A DNA stretch of 56,105 nucleotides from Xenorhabdus eapokensis (GCF_001908105.1 NZ_MKGQ01000015.1:23248-79352); one strand, 5' to 3'. Shown: positions 1 through 10,416, counted from the stretch's first letter. The notes: generated by a model not told the origin, from the sequence alone. A program made the numbers and translations.

Positions 1-81
1 GTGTGCGTTGAAGAATTTATGACCGCCTTTTCATCAGGGCAACAACCGGGAGTGAGAAAAATGAGTGTATCGTTATTATGA
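1..81 (+). other. Foreign sequence before the NRPS break
   Basis: Frame 1 is open from the first base to a TGA at 79-81 and could encode the last 26 residues of a protein ending MSVSLL. It does not resemble an adenylation domain, whereas the same frame just after the stop does, from about base 91. I read this as unrelated DNA joined to the NRPS at roughly 82-92. The join could be a real deletion or insertion, or an assembly junction, since the window edge is very near. I do not recognise the peptide. Confidence 0.35.
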
Positions 82-126
82 AAGCTTATTTGCGCCCGCC
101 TCTATCTCGCCCAACGGGCTAGTCTG

Positions 127-3100
127 TTGCCGGGCGCTATCCTGTCCGGTTATTTAGCAGATCAGGCTATCAGCCATGTTCTCTTGTCACCGACTGCATT
201 AGCCGCGATGGATTCCCTGCCCGATACCCTGCAAACCTTGCTGGTAGGGGGCGAGGCCTGTCCGCCACACCTCATCAAACGCTGGTCACCGGGACGGCAG
301 ATACTCAATGCCTACGGGCCAACGGAAACCACGGTCTGTGCCACACTCTATCCCTGTTTCTCTTCAGGTGATAACCCACCACCGATTGGTCGGCCAATTG
401 CCAATACCCGTATTTATATTCTGAATGCACACGGCCAGCCCGTTCCTTGCGGGGCGGCGGGGGAAATTTATATTGCCGGTGCCGGCGTCGCCCGCGGTTA
501 TCTCAATCGCCCAGAGTTAACCGCGGAACGCTTTGTTCCCGACCCGTTCTCAACCACACCTCATGCCCGTATGTACAAAACCGGCGACCTCGGCCGCTGG
601 TTACCCGATGGCAATATTGAATATCTGGGGCGCAATGATTTTCAGGTCAAGCTGCGCGGCTTCCGTATTGAGTTAGGGGAAATCGAAGCCCGACTCACCC
701 AATGTGACGGCGTGCGTGAGGCAGTGGTACTGGCGCGTGAAGATGAGCCGGGGCAGAAACGGCTGGTCGCCTATCTGCGACCCGAAGAAGGAAGTGAATT
801 GGTGCCCGCTGATTTGCGTCAGCAACTGACGCCGCATCTTATTGACTATATGCTGCCCAGTGCCTTTGTCACGTTAGAAGCGTTTCCGCTCACCCCGAAC
901 GACAAACTCGACCGTCAGGCCCTGCCAGCCCCCGATTTATCGGCTGTCGTGGCGCGCGGCTATGAAGCCCCCGTCGGTGAGACCGAAATCGCCCTGGCGC
1001 AGATTTGGCAAAAATTATTGGGTCTGGAACAGGTCAGTCGCCATGACCATTTCTTTGAACTCGGCGGCCATTCGCTGATAATTGTCAGTCTGGTCGAAGA
1101 ATTACGCCATCTGGGCTGGCAACTCGAGGTTCGCCGTGTATTCGCCTCACCGGTTCTAACCGATATGGCTGAGGCTATCCGGCATGAGGCCAGCACCTTT
1201 GTCGTGCCCCCCAATCGTATCCCCGACGATTGCTCGGCCATCACCCCCGATATGCTGCCGTTGGTTTCGCTTTCCCAACCTGATATTGATGCCATCATTG
1301 AGCAGATCCCAGGCGGCGCCAAAAATGTGCAGGATATCTATCCCCTGTCTCCCTTGCAGGAAGGTATCCTGTTCCACCATCTGTTACAGACCCAGGGGGA
1401 TACCTATCTGTTGCGAAGTTTACTCGCTTTCGATACCCGTGATCGTCTCGATAGCTTCCTGAACGCCCTGCAACAGGTCATCAACCGCCATGATATCCTG
1501 CGCACTTCCGTCTTCTGGCAAGGATTGGAGCAACCGGTGCAGGTGGTCTGGCGTCAGGCGTCACTGACTGTCCGTGAATTCACTGCGGCCACAACGGATG
1601 ATATTCCGGCACAGTTACAGGCTTATACTGATCCGCGCCAGCACCGTATCAATCTGAATCACGCCCCGCTGTTTGCCGCCGATATCGCCCATGATCCGGC
1701 ACAAAATGAATGGCTGCTGGCGTTGCGTTTCCACCATCTGGTCAGTGACCATATGACCCTGGAGCTGATTTTGGCGGAAATGACCCAGATACTTCTGGGC
1801 AATGCCAAAACGCTGCCCGCTATGCTGCCCTACCGCAACTTTATTGCCCAAACATTAAGTGTGCCAGTGGCAGAGCATGAAGCCTATTTCCGCGCCCGAC
1901 TGGCGGATATTGATGAACCCACCGCCCCCTTTGGGGTACTCAATGTACCCAGCGATAAGGGCGATAATAGTGTTATCACCAAACACCAGCTTCTGCTTGA
2001 TCCCACATTGTCGCAGACCCTTCGCTCTCAGGTGCGTCGTATTGGCGTGAGTTCTAGTGTGCTGTTCCATGTGGCCTGGGCGCAAGTGTTGGCCCAGACC
2101 AGCGGCCGCAATGATGTGGTATTTGGCTCTGTGCTACTGGGTCGCTTGCAAGGCGGCGCCGGGGCTGATCGCATATTGGGGATGTTTATCAACACGTTAC
2201 CTCTGCGTATCTCTCTGGGCGGGCGCACGGTGCAAGAAATTGTGCAGGAGACCTACCAAAACCTGACCGCCTTACTGGAACATGAGCAAGCGCCATTAGC
2301 GCTGGCACAACGGTGCAGTGGCGTGGCACAACCGATGCCGCTGTTTAGTACCTTGCTCAATTACCGCCATAGCCGGCCAAACACGAATAATACGGCCTGG
2401 GATGGCATGCGCCCGTTGTTTTCTGAGGAGCGAACTAATTACCCGTTGACCCTCGCAGTGGATGACCTTGGGGAAGATTTCAGCATATCAGTCAAGGCCG
2501 CCGAGACAATTGATCCTGCCCGAATAGCGGATTATTTGGTCGCAACCATCAGCGGCTTGACCGAAGCCCTGATGAACAAACCCCAGCGGCCGGTGTTGGA
2601 TCTGTCAATTCTGCCTGCCACTGAGCGCCAACAGCTACTGGTCGAATTCAACACTACCGAAACTGACTTCCCACAAAACAGCCTGATCCATGAACTGTTT
2701 GAGCAACAAGCCGCCCGCACGCCTGAAGCCACCGCCGTAGTCTTCGAAGATCTGTCTTTCAGCTTCCGTGAACTGAATTGCCGTGCCAATCGTCTGGCGC
2801 ATCAGCTAATCGCTATGGGGGTACGTCCTGATGATCGTGTGGCTCTCTGTGTTGAACGTAGCCTGGAAATGATGGTGGGACTGCTGGCTATCCTCAAAGC
2901 CGGCGGAGCCTATGTGCCACTGGATCCAGCTTATCCGGCTGAACGACTGGCTTACATGATAGACGATGCAGCACCAGTAGCTCTGCTTACCCAGTCTGCA
3001 CTTGTTGAAGTGCTGGATAGCAACTTACCCTGCCTATTACTCGATACTCAGTCACCCCCTGTTTTTGATAAGGGCACTGAAAATAATCCCGATGCGCAAA

Positions 3101-6093
3101 CGCGGGGGCTGACACCACACCATCTGGCCTATGTGATTTACACTTCCGGTTCTACCGGACAACCCAAAGGGGTGATGGTGACACATAGGAATGTTATCAA
3201 TCTGCTGACGGGATTGAATACCGCGCTCGCCCTCACCCCGCCGTGTCGCATAGCCATGAATGCCAGTATTGTGTTCGATGCCTCGGTGAAAATCTGGCTG
3301 CAGTTACTCTCAGGCCACACATTGATTATCGTGCCTGAAGAGATCCGTGCCGATAGCCAGCAACTCTGGCGCTATTTTGCCCGCCATCTTGTGGACATGT
3401 TCGACTGCACGCCAGTTCAATTACAATGGCTGTTAGAGACCGGATTGGGAACACGGGCAGGTTATCAACCTAAATTGGTGCTGATTGGGGGTGACACCAT
3501 TCCCCCTTCCATGTGGTCTCGGCTGCAAGACATAGCAACCACCCGCTTTATCAACGTTTACGGACCCACAGAGTGTACGGTAGACGCCACACTCTGTCCG
3601 ATTAGTTTATCATTGTCACAACCCAGCATTGGTCAGCCAATAGCTAACACTCAGATCTATATTCTGAATACACAAGGCCAGTTGCTGCCTCTTGGCGTTG
3701 CCGGTGAGATTTATATTGGCGGCACCGGCGTCGCCCGCGGCTATCTCAACCGGCCTGAGTTAACCGCGGAACGCTTTGTTCCCGACCCGTTCTCAACCAC
3801 CCCTCATGCCCGCATGTACAAAACCGGCGACCTCGGCCGCTGGCTGCCCGATGGCAATATTGAATATCTGGGGCGCAATGATTTTCAGGTCAAGATCCGC
3901 GGCTTCCGCATTGAGTTAGGGGAAATCGAAGCCAGACTCACCGAATATGACGGTGTGCGTGAGGCAGTGGTGATTGCCCGCGAAGACAAACCGGGGCAGA
4001 AACGGCTGGTCGCCTATCTGCGCCCCGAAGAAGGGGTTGAATTGGTGCCTGCGGCACTGCGCCAACAACTGACGCAGCATCTGGCTGATTATATGCTGCC
4101 CAGTGCCTTTGTCACCGTCGAAAATTTCCCGCTCACCCCGAACGGCAAACTCGACCGTCAGGCGCTGCCGGCTCCCGATTTATCGGCGGTCGTGGCGCGT
4201 GGCTATGAAGCCCCCGTCGGGGAGACCGAAATCGCCCTGGCGCAGATTTGGCAAGATTTACTAGGGCTAGAAAGGATTAGCCGCCATGACCATTTCTTTG
4301 AGCTTGGCGGGCACTCACTGCTCGCTATGCAGTTGTTGAATCACATGCGCGAACAAAACATGGAGGTTTCACTGACTACCTTATTCGCCCATCCAACCTT
4401 ATGTGATCTGGCACAGGCTGTTAAGGAGCACTTCGTCATGCCAGTATCTCCATTTGATGAAAATCCTGTACCGCTCAATCCGGCTGGTACTTTGCTACCT
4501 TTATTCTTGGTTCACGAAACTTCCGGTGATCCACTGGTGTATTCTCCTTTGGCTATCCTGTTGCCATCTGAACTTCCAGTCTATGCCTTGCAGGCGCTCG
4601 GCATCCATACACTGGAACATCCTCCGATGTCGATTGAAGCGCTGGCCACTTGCCATATTCAGGCCATTCGCCGTATCCAACCACAAGGGCCTTATCGTCT
4701 AATTGGCTGGTCGATTGGTGGCTTGATTGCCTATGAGATAGCCCAGCAATTAACAAGTGACGGTGAGACAGTTGAGTTTCTCGGTATGATCGATTCCTAT
4801 TATAATGCCCTTAAAGAGAGTGGAGAGATCTCAACAACTGCCGACCAATCTGTAAACAAGAAAGCAAGGCAAATAGAATTAGTCATTAACTCACTCTATG
4901 CCCAAAAGATTATTAACGATAAAAGGAATTTGGCAGAGCTGCAAGATTTCAATGACATAGATCAGGTACTTGATCACTTTATTGAACACCAGTGGTTGCC
5001 GGCAGGTATCACACGCGAAGATATTCTCCTGCGTGTCTATACCGCCGATAGGGTTTCACAGCTTGGCCAAGAGTACATCGCGCAAGAATCCGCCTTACCT
5101 GTCCACCTCTATATTGCGGAAAAGTCAATCAACGGCGACCGTTGGCGCGGCTGGCATGACATTGTCGGCCACGATTCGGTGCTCCACCCTATCGGCGGGA
5201 CACATTTCTCCATCATGCATCCTCCCCTGCTAAACCAAGTCGTGGATTCAGTCACTGAAAACTTGCGGGATGTTCCTACTTTCGACCCACTGGTTATTAT
5301 TCAGCAGGGCTCTCCATCTGTATCGCCGCTATTTTGTCTGCCTGGTGCCGGTGCCAGCCCCTCCAGTTTGCTCGAACTGGCCCTATCGTTCCCACAGCAA
5401 CTTCCGGTATACGCTTTACAGGCACGTGGGTTCATGATTGAGCATCATTTTCCTTACAGCAGTGTTGAAGGGGCGGCTCGTGCCTATGTCCAGCATATCC
5501 GGCAAATCCAGCCTCATGGCCCTTATCACCTGCTAGGCCACTCTTTTGGTGGTTGGATTGCCTTTGAAATAGCCTTGCAATTGCAAGCTGAAGGAGAGCA
5601 GGTATCCGATCTTATTCTTATCGATACCGATGAACCTGACCAGCAAGGAAGTGCCCTCAAGTCAGTCAACCATATTGAGACAATAATGGAGTTGATCGAT
5701 ATCTATAATATGATATTAAACCAGTCTCTTCCGCTCACCAGACAAGATTTTGATGATCTGGCGCCGGATGAACAAATTCAGCATCTGCACCGTGCTCTGG
5801 TTAAGGTCGGTCTCTTTCCGGCAAAAACACCAATATCACTGTTGCAAGGAATTGTTCGCGTTATGCAGGCTAATCTGAATACAGGTTATATACCCCGTAC
5901 CCGTTATGAAGGGCTTATGCATCTGATTAACGCAGAGGAAGGCGATAAGGATGAAAGGAGAGTTCGTGAAACCCAGTGGCGTCTTCACGTAGCAGAACTC
6001 AATACAATGGTTGTGTCCGGCAATCATATGACTATGTTATCCGCACCCTATGTCGGGCAATGGATAACCAGCCTATGGCAGAATATTGAGTGA
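127..6093 (+). CDS. 5'-truncated NRPS, A(partial)-T-E/C-A-T-TE-TE
   Basis: Terminal NRPS subunit. The first A domain lacks motifs A1 to A4: the reading frame opens at 82 after a stop, homology starts near base 91, and the first usable start is TTG at 127. Its A10 motif reads PNDK, not PNGK. T1 carries Ser316 (LGGHSL). The condensation domain has H417-H418 in an HHLLQTQGD motif, the signature of dual epimerisation/condensation domains, and H536-H537 in HHLVSDH. The second A domain (about 855-1355) has YTSGSTGQPKG and specificity residues that I read as D-A-K-D-L-G-V-V-D-K, a code associated with glutamate. T2 carries Ser1397. Two thioesterase domains follow, with GWSIGG (Ser1529) and GHSFGG (Ser1806), each with a late His. 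Tandem thioesterases are typical of cyclic lipopeptide synthetases. The gene is probably a remnant because its 5' part is missing; whether it is expressed is unknown. Confidence 0.85.
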   Translation: MPGAILSGYLADQAISHVLLSPTALAAMDSLPDTLQTLLVGGEACPPHLIKRWSPGRQILNAYGPTETTVCATLYPCFSSGDNPPPIGRPIANTRIYILNAHGQPVPCGAAGEIYIAGAGVARGYLNRPELTAERFVPDPFSTTPHARMYKTGDLGRWLPDGNIEYLGRNDFQVKLRGFRIELGEIEARLTQCDGVREAVVLAREDEPGQKRLVAYLRPEEGSELVPADLRQQLTPHLIDYMLPSAFVTLEAFPLTPNDKLDRQALPAPDLSAVVARGYEAPVGETEIALAQIWQKLLGLEQVSRHDHFFELGGHSLIIVSLVEELRHLGWQLEVRRVFASPVLTDMAEAIRHEASTFVVPPNRIPDDCSAITPDMLPLVSLSQPDIDAIIEQIPGGAKNVQDIYPLSPLQEGILFHHLLQTQGDTYLLRSLLAFDTRDRLDSFLNALQQVINRHDILRTSVFWQGLEQPVQVVWRQASLTVREFTAATTDDIPAQLQAYTDPRQHRINLNHAPLFAADIAHDPAQNEWLLALRFHHLVSDHMTLELILAEMTQILLGNAKTLPAMLPYRNFIAQTLSVPVAEHEAYFRARLADIDEPTAPFGVLNVPSDKGDNSVITKHQLLLDPTLSQTLRSQVRRIGVSSSVLFHVAWAQVLAQTSGRNDVVFGSVLLGRLQGGAGADRILGMFINTLPLRISLGGRTVQEIVQETYQNLTALLEHEQAPLALAQRCSGVAQPMPLFSTLLNYRHSRPNTNNTAWDGMRPLFSEERTNYPLTLAVDDLGEDFSISVKAAETIDPARIADYLVATISGLTEALMNKPQRPVLDLSILPATERQQLLVEFNTTETDFPQNSLIHELFEQQAARTPEATAVVFEDLSFSFRELNCRANRLAHQLIAMGVRPDDRVALCVERSLEMMVGLLAILKAGGAYVPLDPAYPAERLAYMIDDAAPVALLTQSALVEVLDSNLPCLLLDTQSPPVFDKGTENNPDAQTRGLTPHHLAYVIYTSGSTGQPKGVMVTHRNVINLLTGLNTALALTPPCRIAMNASIVFDASVKIWLQLLSGHTLIIVPEEIRADSQQLWRYFARHLVDMFDCTPVQLQWLLETGLGTRAGYQPKLVLIGGDTIPPSMWSRLQDIATTRFINVYGPTECTVDATLCPISLSLSQPSIGQPIANTQIYILNTQGQLLPLGVAGEIYIGGTGVARGYLNRPELTAERFVPDPFSTTPHARMYKTGDLGRWLPDGNIEYLGRNDFQVKIRGFRIELGEIEARLTEYDGVREAVVIAREDKPGQKRLVAYLRPEEGVELVPAALRQQLTQHLADYMLPSAFVTVENFPLTPNGKLDRQALPAPDLSAVVARGYEAPVGETEIALAQIWQDLLGLERISRHDHFFELGGHSLLAMQLLNHMREQNMEVSLTTLFAHPTLCDLAQAVKEHFVMPVSPFDENPVPLNPAGTLLPLFLVHETSGDPLVYSPLAILLPSELPVYALQALGIHTLEHPPMSIEALATCHIQAIRRIQPQGPYRLIGWSIGGLIAYEIAQQLTSDGETVEFLGMIDSYYNALKESGEISTTADQSVNKKARQIELVINSLYAQKIINDKRNLAELQDFNDIDQVLDHFIEHQWLPAGITREDILLRVYTADRVSQLGQEYIAQESALPVHLYIAEKSINGDRWRGWHDIVGHDSVLHPIGGTHFSIMHPPLLNQVVDSVTENLRDVPTFDPLVIIQQGSPSVSPLFCLPGAGASPSSLLELALSFPQQLPVYALQARGFMIEHHFPYSSVEGAARAYVQHIRQIQPHGPYHLLGHSFGGWIAFEIALQLQAEGEQVSDLILIDTDEPDQQGSALKSVNHIETIMELIDIYNMILNQSLPLTRQDFDDLAPDEQIQHLHRALVKVGLFPAKTPISLLQGIVRVMQANLNTGYIPRTRYEGLMHLINAEEGDKDERRVRETQWRLHVAELNTMVVSGNHMTMLSAPYVGQWITSLWQNIE
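480..1013 (+). repeat. Direct repeat of A-subdomain to T linker, copy 1
   Basis: This segment and 3723-4256 lie at a constant offset of 3,243 bases with no indel, and most positions are identical. They cover the end of the A core domain, the small A subdomain, motif A10 and the A-T linker. The upstream parts of the two A domains are far more different. This pattern points to recent gene conversion or recombination inside the gene. Confidence 0.75.
3723..4256 (+). repeat. Direct repeat of A-subdomain to T linker, copy 2
   Basis: Second copy of the repeat at 480-1013. It encodes the same small A subdomain in the glutamate-type A domain, and keeps a normal PNGK in motif A10 where copy 1 has PNDK. 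Confidence 0.75.
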
Positions 6094-6132
6094 GTAACCT
6101 GATATCCCAGTATAAATTTGATTAACTGATAT

Positions 6133-6190
6133 ACCCAATAGATTTCAAACTGCCGCTATACTGCAACCTGAAATCTATTGGGTTCTTTTT
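6133..6190 (+). terminator. Terminator hairpin built from a palindromic repeat
   Basis: A perfect 14-base inverted repeat (ACCCAATAGATTTC at 6133-6146, complement at 6170-6183) is followed by a T-rich run. It sits 40 bases after the NRPS stop and just beyond the end of the convergent sfnG gene, so it can serve both. The ACCCAATAGATTTCAA core is one I associate with dispersed palindromic repeats in Xenorhabdus and Photorhabdus; that link is from memory. Confidence 0.75.
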
Positions 6191-6241
6191 TATGCATAGA
6201 AAACGCGAATAATGCGTCGTTTAAAAACAATAAATGATGAC

Positions 6242-7324
6242 TCAATCAGCTTGTTGTTCCAATTCCCTAACCAGTGGGATCACGTTTTTACCAAAATACT
6301 CTAGCTCTTCCTGCATATGCAAAAATCCAAGCAACATCAGGTTTACGCCAACCTTCTTATATTCAATAATTCGTTGGGCTATTTGTAATGGTGTACCAAT
6401 AAGGTTAGTTTTAAAGCCGTCATTATACTGTACAAGATCTTCGAACGTTGATTTTGCCCAATTCCCTTCTTTTTCCGGTGATGCATTCCCCGCATTTTGT
6501 ACTTCATGATGGAAACTGTTCACCGCTTCAAAATCACTGTTATCTAAAATATCCTGTAATACTGCACGAGCCTCTTTCTCGTCATCACGGGCAATAGCAA
6601 AACCATTAACACCTATTTTTACCTGATGATTATGCAATAAGGCTTTAGCTTTGATATCTTCGATTTGTTTGTGAATATATTCCACACTGCCACCATTAGT
6701 AAAATACCAATCGGAAACACGTGCCGCCATGTCTCTGGCCGCTCTGGAACTCCCTCCTTGAAAAATTTCCGGTCGTGGTGCCTGTGGCTTGGGGTTTAAA
6801 ACATAATCATGAAAACGATAAAAATCACCAGAAAAACTGAAAGCCGGTTGCGACCAGATCCCTTGCAAACAACGGATAAATTCTTCAGAACGTAAATAGC
6901 GTTCTTCATGATCCAACCAGGGTTCACCAATCGCTTTGAACTCACCGCGAAACCAACCACTCACAATATTAACCGCAATACGGGCACCATAGAGCTGACT
7001 GATTGTTGCTATCTGTTTAGCGGCCAATACCGGTTTCCAAGGCCCAGGTAAAAGAGCTGCGATGATTTTCAAGTTATTTGTTACTGAAAGCAGATCTTGC
7101 GAAAAAGCCATCGATTCATGTTGGTTTTCAGCACCATACCCAGCCGTAAATCTAATTTGGGTCAATGCATAGTCAAAACCTACATTTTCGGCGATTTGAG
7201 CCAGCCTGCGATTATAAGTATGATCCCAGTGAGTACGTTGCTGGATTTTACTTATAACCAATCCACCTGAAACATTGGGTACCCAATAAGCAAATTTAAT
7301 GGGTTGAGAATTGAATTCAGCCAT
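6242..7324 (-). CDS. sfnG: FMNH2-dependent dimethyl-sulfone monooxygenase SfnG
   Basis: A 360-residue luciferase-like (LLM) flavin-dependent monooxygenase. The start KFAYWVPNVSGGLVISKI and the internal blocks TQIRFTAGYGAE, RIAVNIVSGWFRGEF, EIFQGGSSRAARDMAA and NWAKSTFEDLVQYNDGFKTN match remembered SfnG sequences closely, more so than the related alkanesulfonate enzyme SsuD. SfnG uses reduced FMN and O2 to cleave dimethyl sulfone to methanesulfinate and formaldehyde. A separate flavin reductase must supply FMNH2 and none is encoded here. The start follows a strong GGAGG. The gene is divergent from frmA-frmB, which remove the formaldehyde. Assignment is firm at family level and likely at substrate level. 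Confidence 0.85.
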   Translation of the reverse strand: MAEFNSQPIKFAYWVPNVSGGLVISKIQQRTHWDHTYNRRLAQIAENVGFDYALTQIRFTAGYGAENQHESMAFSQDLLSVTNNLKIIAALLPGPWKPVLAAKQIATISQLYGARIAVNIVSGWFRGEFKAIGEPWLDHEERYLRSEEFIRCLQGIWSQPAFSFSGDFYRFHDYVLNPKPQAPRPEIFQGGSSRAARDMAARVSDWYFTNGGSVEYIHKQIEDIKAKALLHNHQVKIGVNGFAIARDDEKEARAVLQDILDNSDFEAVNSFHHEVQNAGNASPEKEGNWAKSTFEDLVQYNDGFKTNLIGTPLQIAQRIIEYKKVGVNLMLLGFLHMQEELEYFGKNVIPLVRELEQQAD

Positions 7325-7568
7325 TAAACCTCCATTATTTGAAATTAGAATATAACTATTCGGGAAGAGCGTTTATCATCTTCAATGATTTTTATAGATC
7401 GATATCACACCAAGCAACTGATGAGACATATTATTAGCAGGCCTTGATAAAATTTATTATTTTATTTTAAATAATTTACAAAAAACATTATTTCTCAATT
7501 TAAAGTCAACTCATGGTTATGGGATCTTTTATCAAAATCCCTTTAAAAAACAAAAGAATTTAAGGATT

Positions 7569-7589
7569 TATTGAGTCAGGCACTCAATA
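7569..7589. promoter_or_regulatory. Candidate operator palindrome
   Basis: TATTGAGT, 5 bases, ACTCAATA: a perfect 8-base dyad between two divergent genes of one pathway. The length and spacing fit a dimeric helix-turn-helix regulator. No regulator gene lies next to it, so the binding protein is unknown. Confidence 0.4.
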
Positions 7590-7701
7590 TAAAACACTAA
7601 ATATTTCCAATTAATATTTTTTAAATACAATAAGATTGGTCATAGCTCAAAAATAAAATCACACCATCCGGATAATATCCAGATAAATAGAAGTATTAAA
7701 A

Positions 7702-8856
<1,155 letters not shown>

Positions 8857-8880
8857 TTAAATCTGGATCGTAGACAGAAA

Positions 8881-8903
8881 ACCGTGTTGCAAGCCAACAC
8901 GGT
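8881..8903 (+). other. Intergenic stem-loop frmA/frmB
   Basis: ACCGTGTTG (8881-8889) pairs with CAACACGGT (8895-8903), a 9-base perfect stem with no following T run. It is unlikely to be a full terminator and more likely stabilises or attenuates the frmA-frmB message. Confidence 0.5.
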
Positions 8904-8956
8904 ATCTGACAAGTAATAAAATAATCACTGCAACAAATGACCTTAGAGAGGAAATA

Positions 8957-9802
8957 ATGGAAAGAATCGAACACCACACCTGTTTTGGTGGATGGCAGGA
9001 TGTCTATCAACATAAATCAAAAGTTCTGGCTTGCCAGATGCGTTTTGCCATTTTCTTGCCCCCTCAGGTTAAAGACAGAAGATTACCCGTCCTTTACTGG
9101 CTCTCCGGCTTGACCTGTACCGAGCAAAATTTCATGACAAAATCAGGTGCCCAACGTTATGCTGCTGAACAGGGTATCGTCATTGTTGCTCCAGATACCA
9201 GCCCACGAGGTGATGATGTCGCTGACGATCCCGCCTATGATCTTGGAAAAGGTGCTGGCTTTTATCTCAATGCATCAGAACAGCCGTGGGCTTCACACTA
9301 TCGTATGTATGATTATGTTGTTTCAGAACTTCCCAAGCTGATTGAAACACACTTTGCGGTAACGAATATACGGGCAATCAGTGGGCACTCAATGGGAGGT
9401 CATGGTGCAATGATCATTGCATTGAAAAATCCAGGTCGTTATTGCAGTGTATCGGCATTCTCACCTATTGTGGCTCCTGGCCAGGTTCCGTGGGGAATAA
9501 AAGCATTTTCAGCCTATCTTGGCGAAAATACATCAGATTGGAAACAATATGACACTGTAGAACTGATCAGGAATGCGCAAGAACAGCTTCCTATTTTGAT
9601 TGATCAGGGTCTCAATGATGACTTTTTAGATGAACAGTTACGCCCTCATTTATTGCAAGATATTTGCGATGAAACCGGTTATCCAGTAACTATCAATCTT
9701 CGGCCAGAATATGATCATAGCTACTACTTTATCGCCAGCTTTATTGAAGATCATATCTCTTATCATGCCAAAGCAATGCAAAGGCATATTGAGCGGAAAT
9801 AA
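8957..9802 (+). CDS. frmB: S-formylglutathione hydrolase
   Basis: A 281-residue esterase-D type alpha/beta hydrolase that splits S-formylglutathione into formate and glutathione, the second step after FrmA. It has the typical start [21 protein letters not shown], the oxyanion block [13 protein letters not shown], the nucleophile elbow GHSMGGHGA with Ser near residue 145, and a late HSYYF carrying the catalytic His. The start follows GAGAGGAAATA. It is probably co-transcribed with frmA. Confidence 0.94.
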   Translation: MERIEHHTCFGGWQDVYQHKSKVLACQMRFAIFLPPQVKDRRLPVLYWLSGLTCTEQNFMTKSGAQRYAAEQGIVIVAPDTSPRGDDVADDPAYDLGKGAGFYLNASEQPWASHYRMYDYVVSELPKLIETHFAVTNIRAISGHSMGGHGAMIIALKNPGRYCSVSAFSPIVAPGQVPWGIKAFSAYLGENTSDWKQYDTVELIRNAQEQLPILIDQGLNDDFLDEQLRPHLLQDICDETGYPVTINLRPEYDHSYYFIASFIEDHISYHAKAMQRHIERK

Positions 9803-10085
9803 TTAGTTCAAGTCGAGATAGCTATAATTTCCGCCTACAATCCAGATGGGAATATTCTGGTAAAACACTTACTTTGAGGTGTGATGAACCATATCTAGTG
9901 GCAAATTCTTTCATCGCCGTGGAAGAAAACAGCTCATCCTTTTCGGCAATTAAAAAACAGTCGCGTTATGATTATTTTCTACGTGATAATTATTTATTGT
10001 TATTATTTGACTAATTTAGTAAAGAATAAAATACGGGTTATTGTTATTTAAAAAATCCAATTGTTTTTTACCCAATAAAACTGAG

Positions 10086-10111
10086 AAATATACTCCAACT
10101 TGAGTATATTT
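10086..10111. promoter_or_regulatory. 10-base inverted repeat upstream of bpsA-speD
   Basis: AAATATACTC (10086-10095) and GAGTATATTT (10102-10111) form a perfect dyad around 6 bases. It has no T run and sits about 300 bases before the coding region, so an operator is more likely than a terminator. Confidence 0.4.
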
Positions 10112-10295
10112 ACATTAATTTTGCGAATAATATCACAATACTGGTGGATTCAGTTAAGAAAAAAATACAAACACATTACCCTTATTTATTGTTTCAAAAG
10201 TAATAGAAACTAGTTGAAAATTATAATCACTTATATAATGGCTAAATTTATAAACAGTATAAGTGAATTTCCAGAATTTATGGCAGGAGGATAAA

Positions 10296-10346
10296 TTGCA
10301 GACTTCAGAAAGAACAACAGTAGTAGTAGATTCAAGTGGAATTTAA
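10296..10346 (+). CDS. Possible leader peptide of bpsA-speD
   Basis: A TTG-initiated frame of 16 codons (QTSERTTVVVDSSGI after the start) preceded by AGGAGG with a good spacing of 5 bases. This is the strongest Shine-Dalgarno in the region, better than the one of the large gene 70 bases downstream. A short peptide ahead of a polyamine gene suggests attenuation or ribosome arrest, as known for some polyamine genes, but nothing in the peptide proves it. Confidence 0.3.
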   Translation: MQTSERTTVVVDSSGI

Positions 10347-10416
10347 ACATCTGGGTTAATAATTCTGAGTTTTAATTACGTTGTAAAATTAGTAAATCAC
10401 GTAAAAAGAGATTACC

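Larger units (their letters stand above)
9803..10416. promoter_or_regulatory. AT-rich leader region of bpsA-speD
   Basis: 614 bases, strongly AT-rich, with no full gene. The first 200 bases keep one open frame without a start (about 9800-10014), possibly a relict, which I do not recognise. Then come a perfect 10-base dyad at 10086-10111 and, at 10296-10346, a 16-codon reading frame behind a consensus Shine-Dalgarno. The AT content would suit H-NS silencing, but that is inference. Confidence 0.5.

Noticed and set aside
960..1322. Open frame of 120 codons on the minus strand inside the truncated NRPS
   Set aside because: It is antisense to conserved T and C domain codons, has no ribosome site and resembles no known protein; it is a shadow of the real frame.
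7325..7460. A sigma-54 promoter for sfnG, as in Pseudomonas
   Set aside because: No GG-N10-GC element of acceptable quality was found upstream of sfnG on the minus strand.
9800..10014. Open frame after frmB without a start codon (contains RCDEPYLVANSF)
   Set aside because: No start or ribosome-binding site, overlaps the end of frmB, and I cannot match it to a family. Possibly a relict, but not supportable as a gene.
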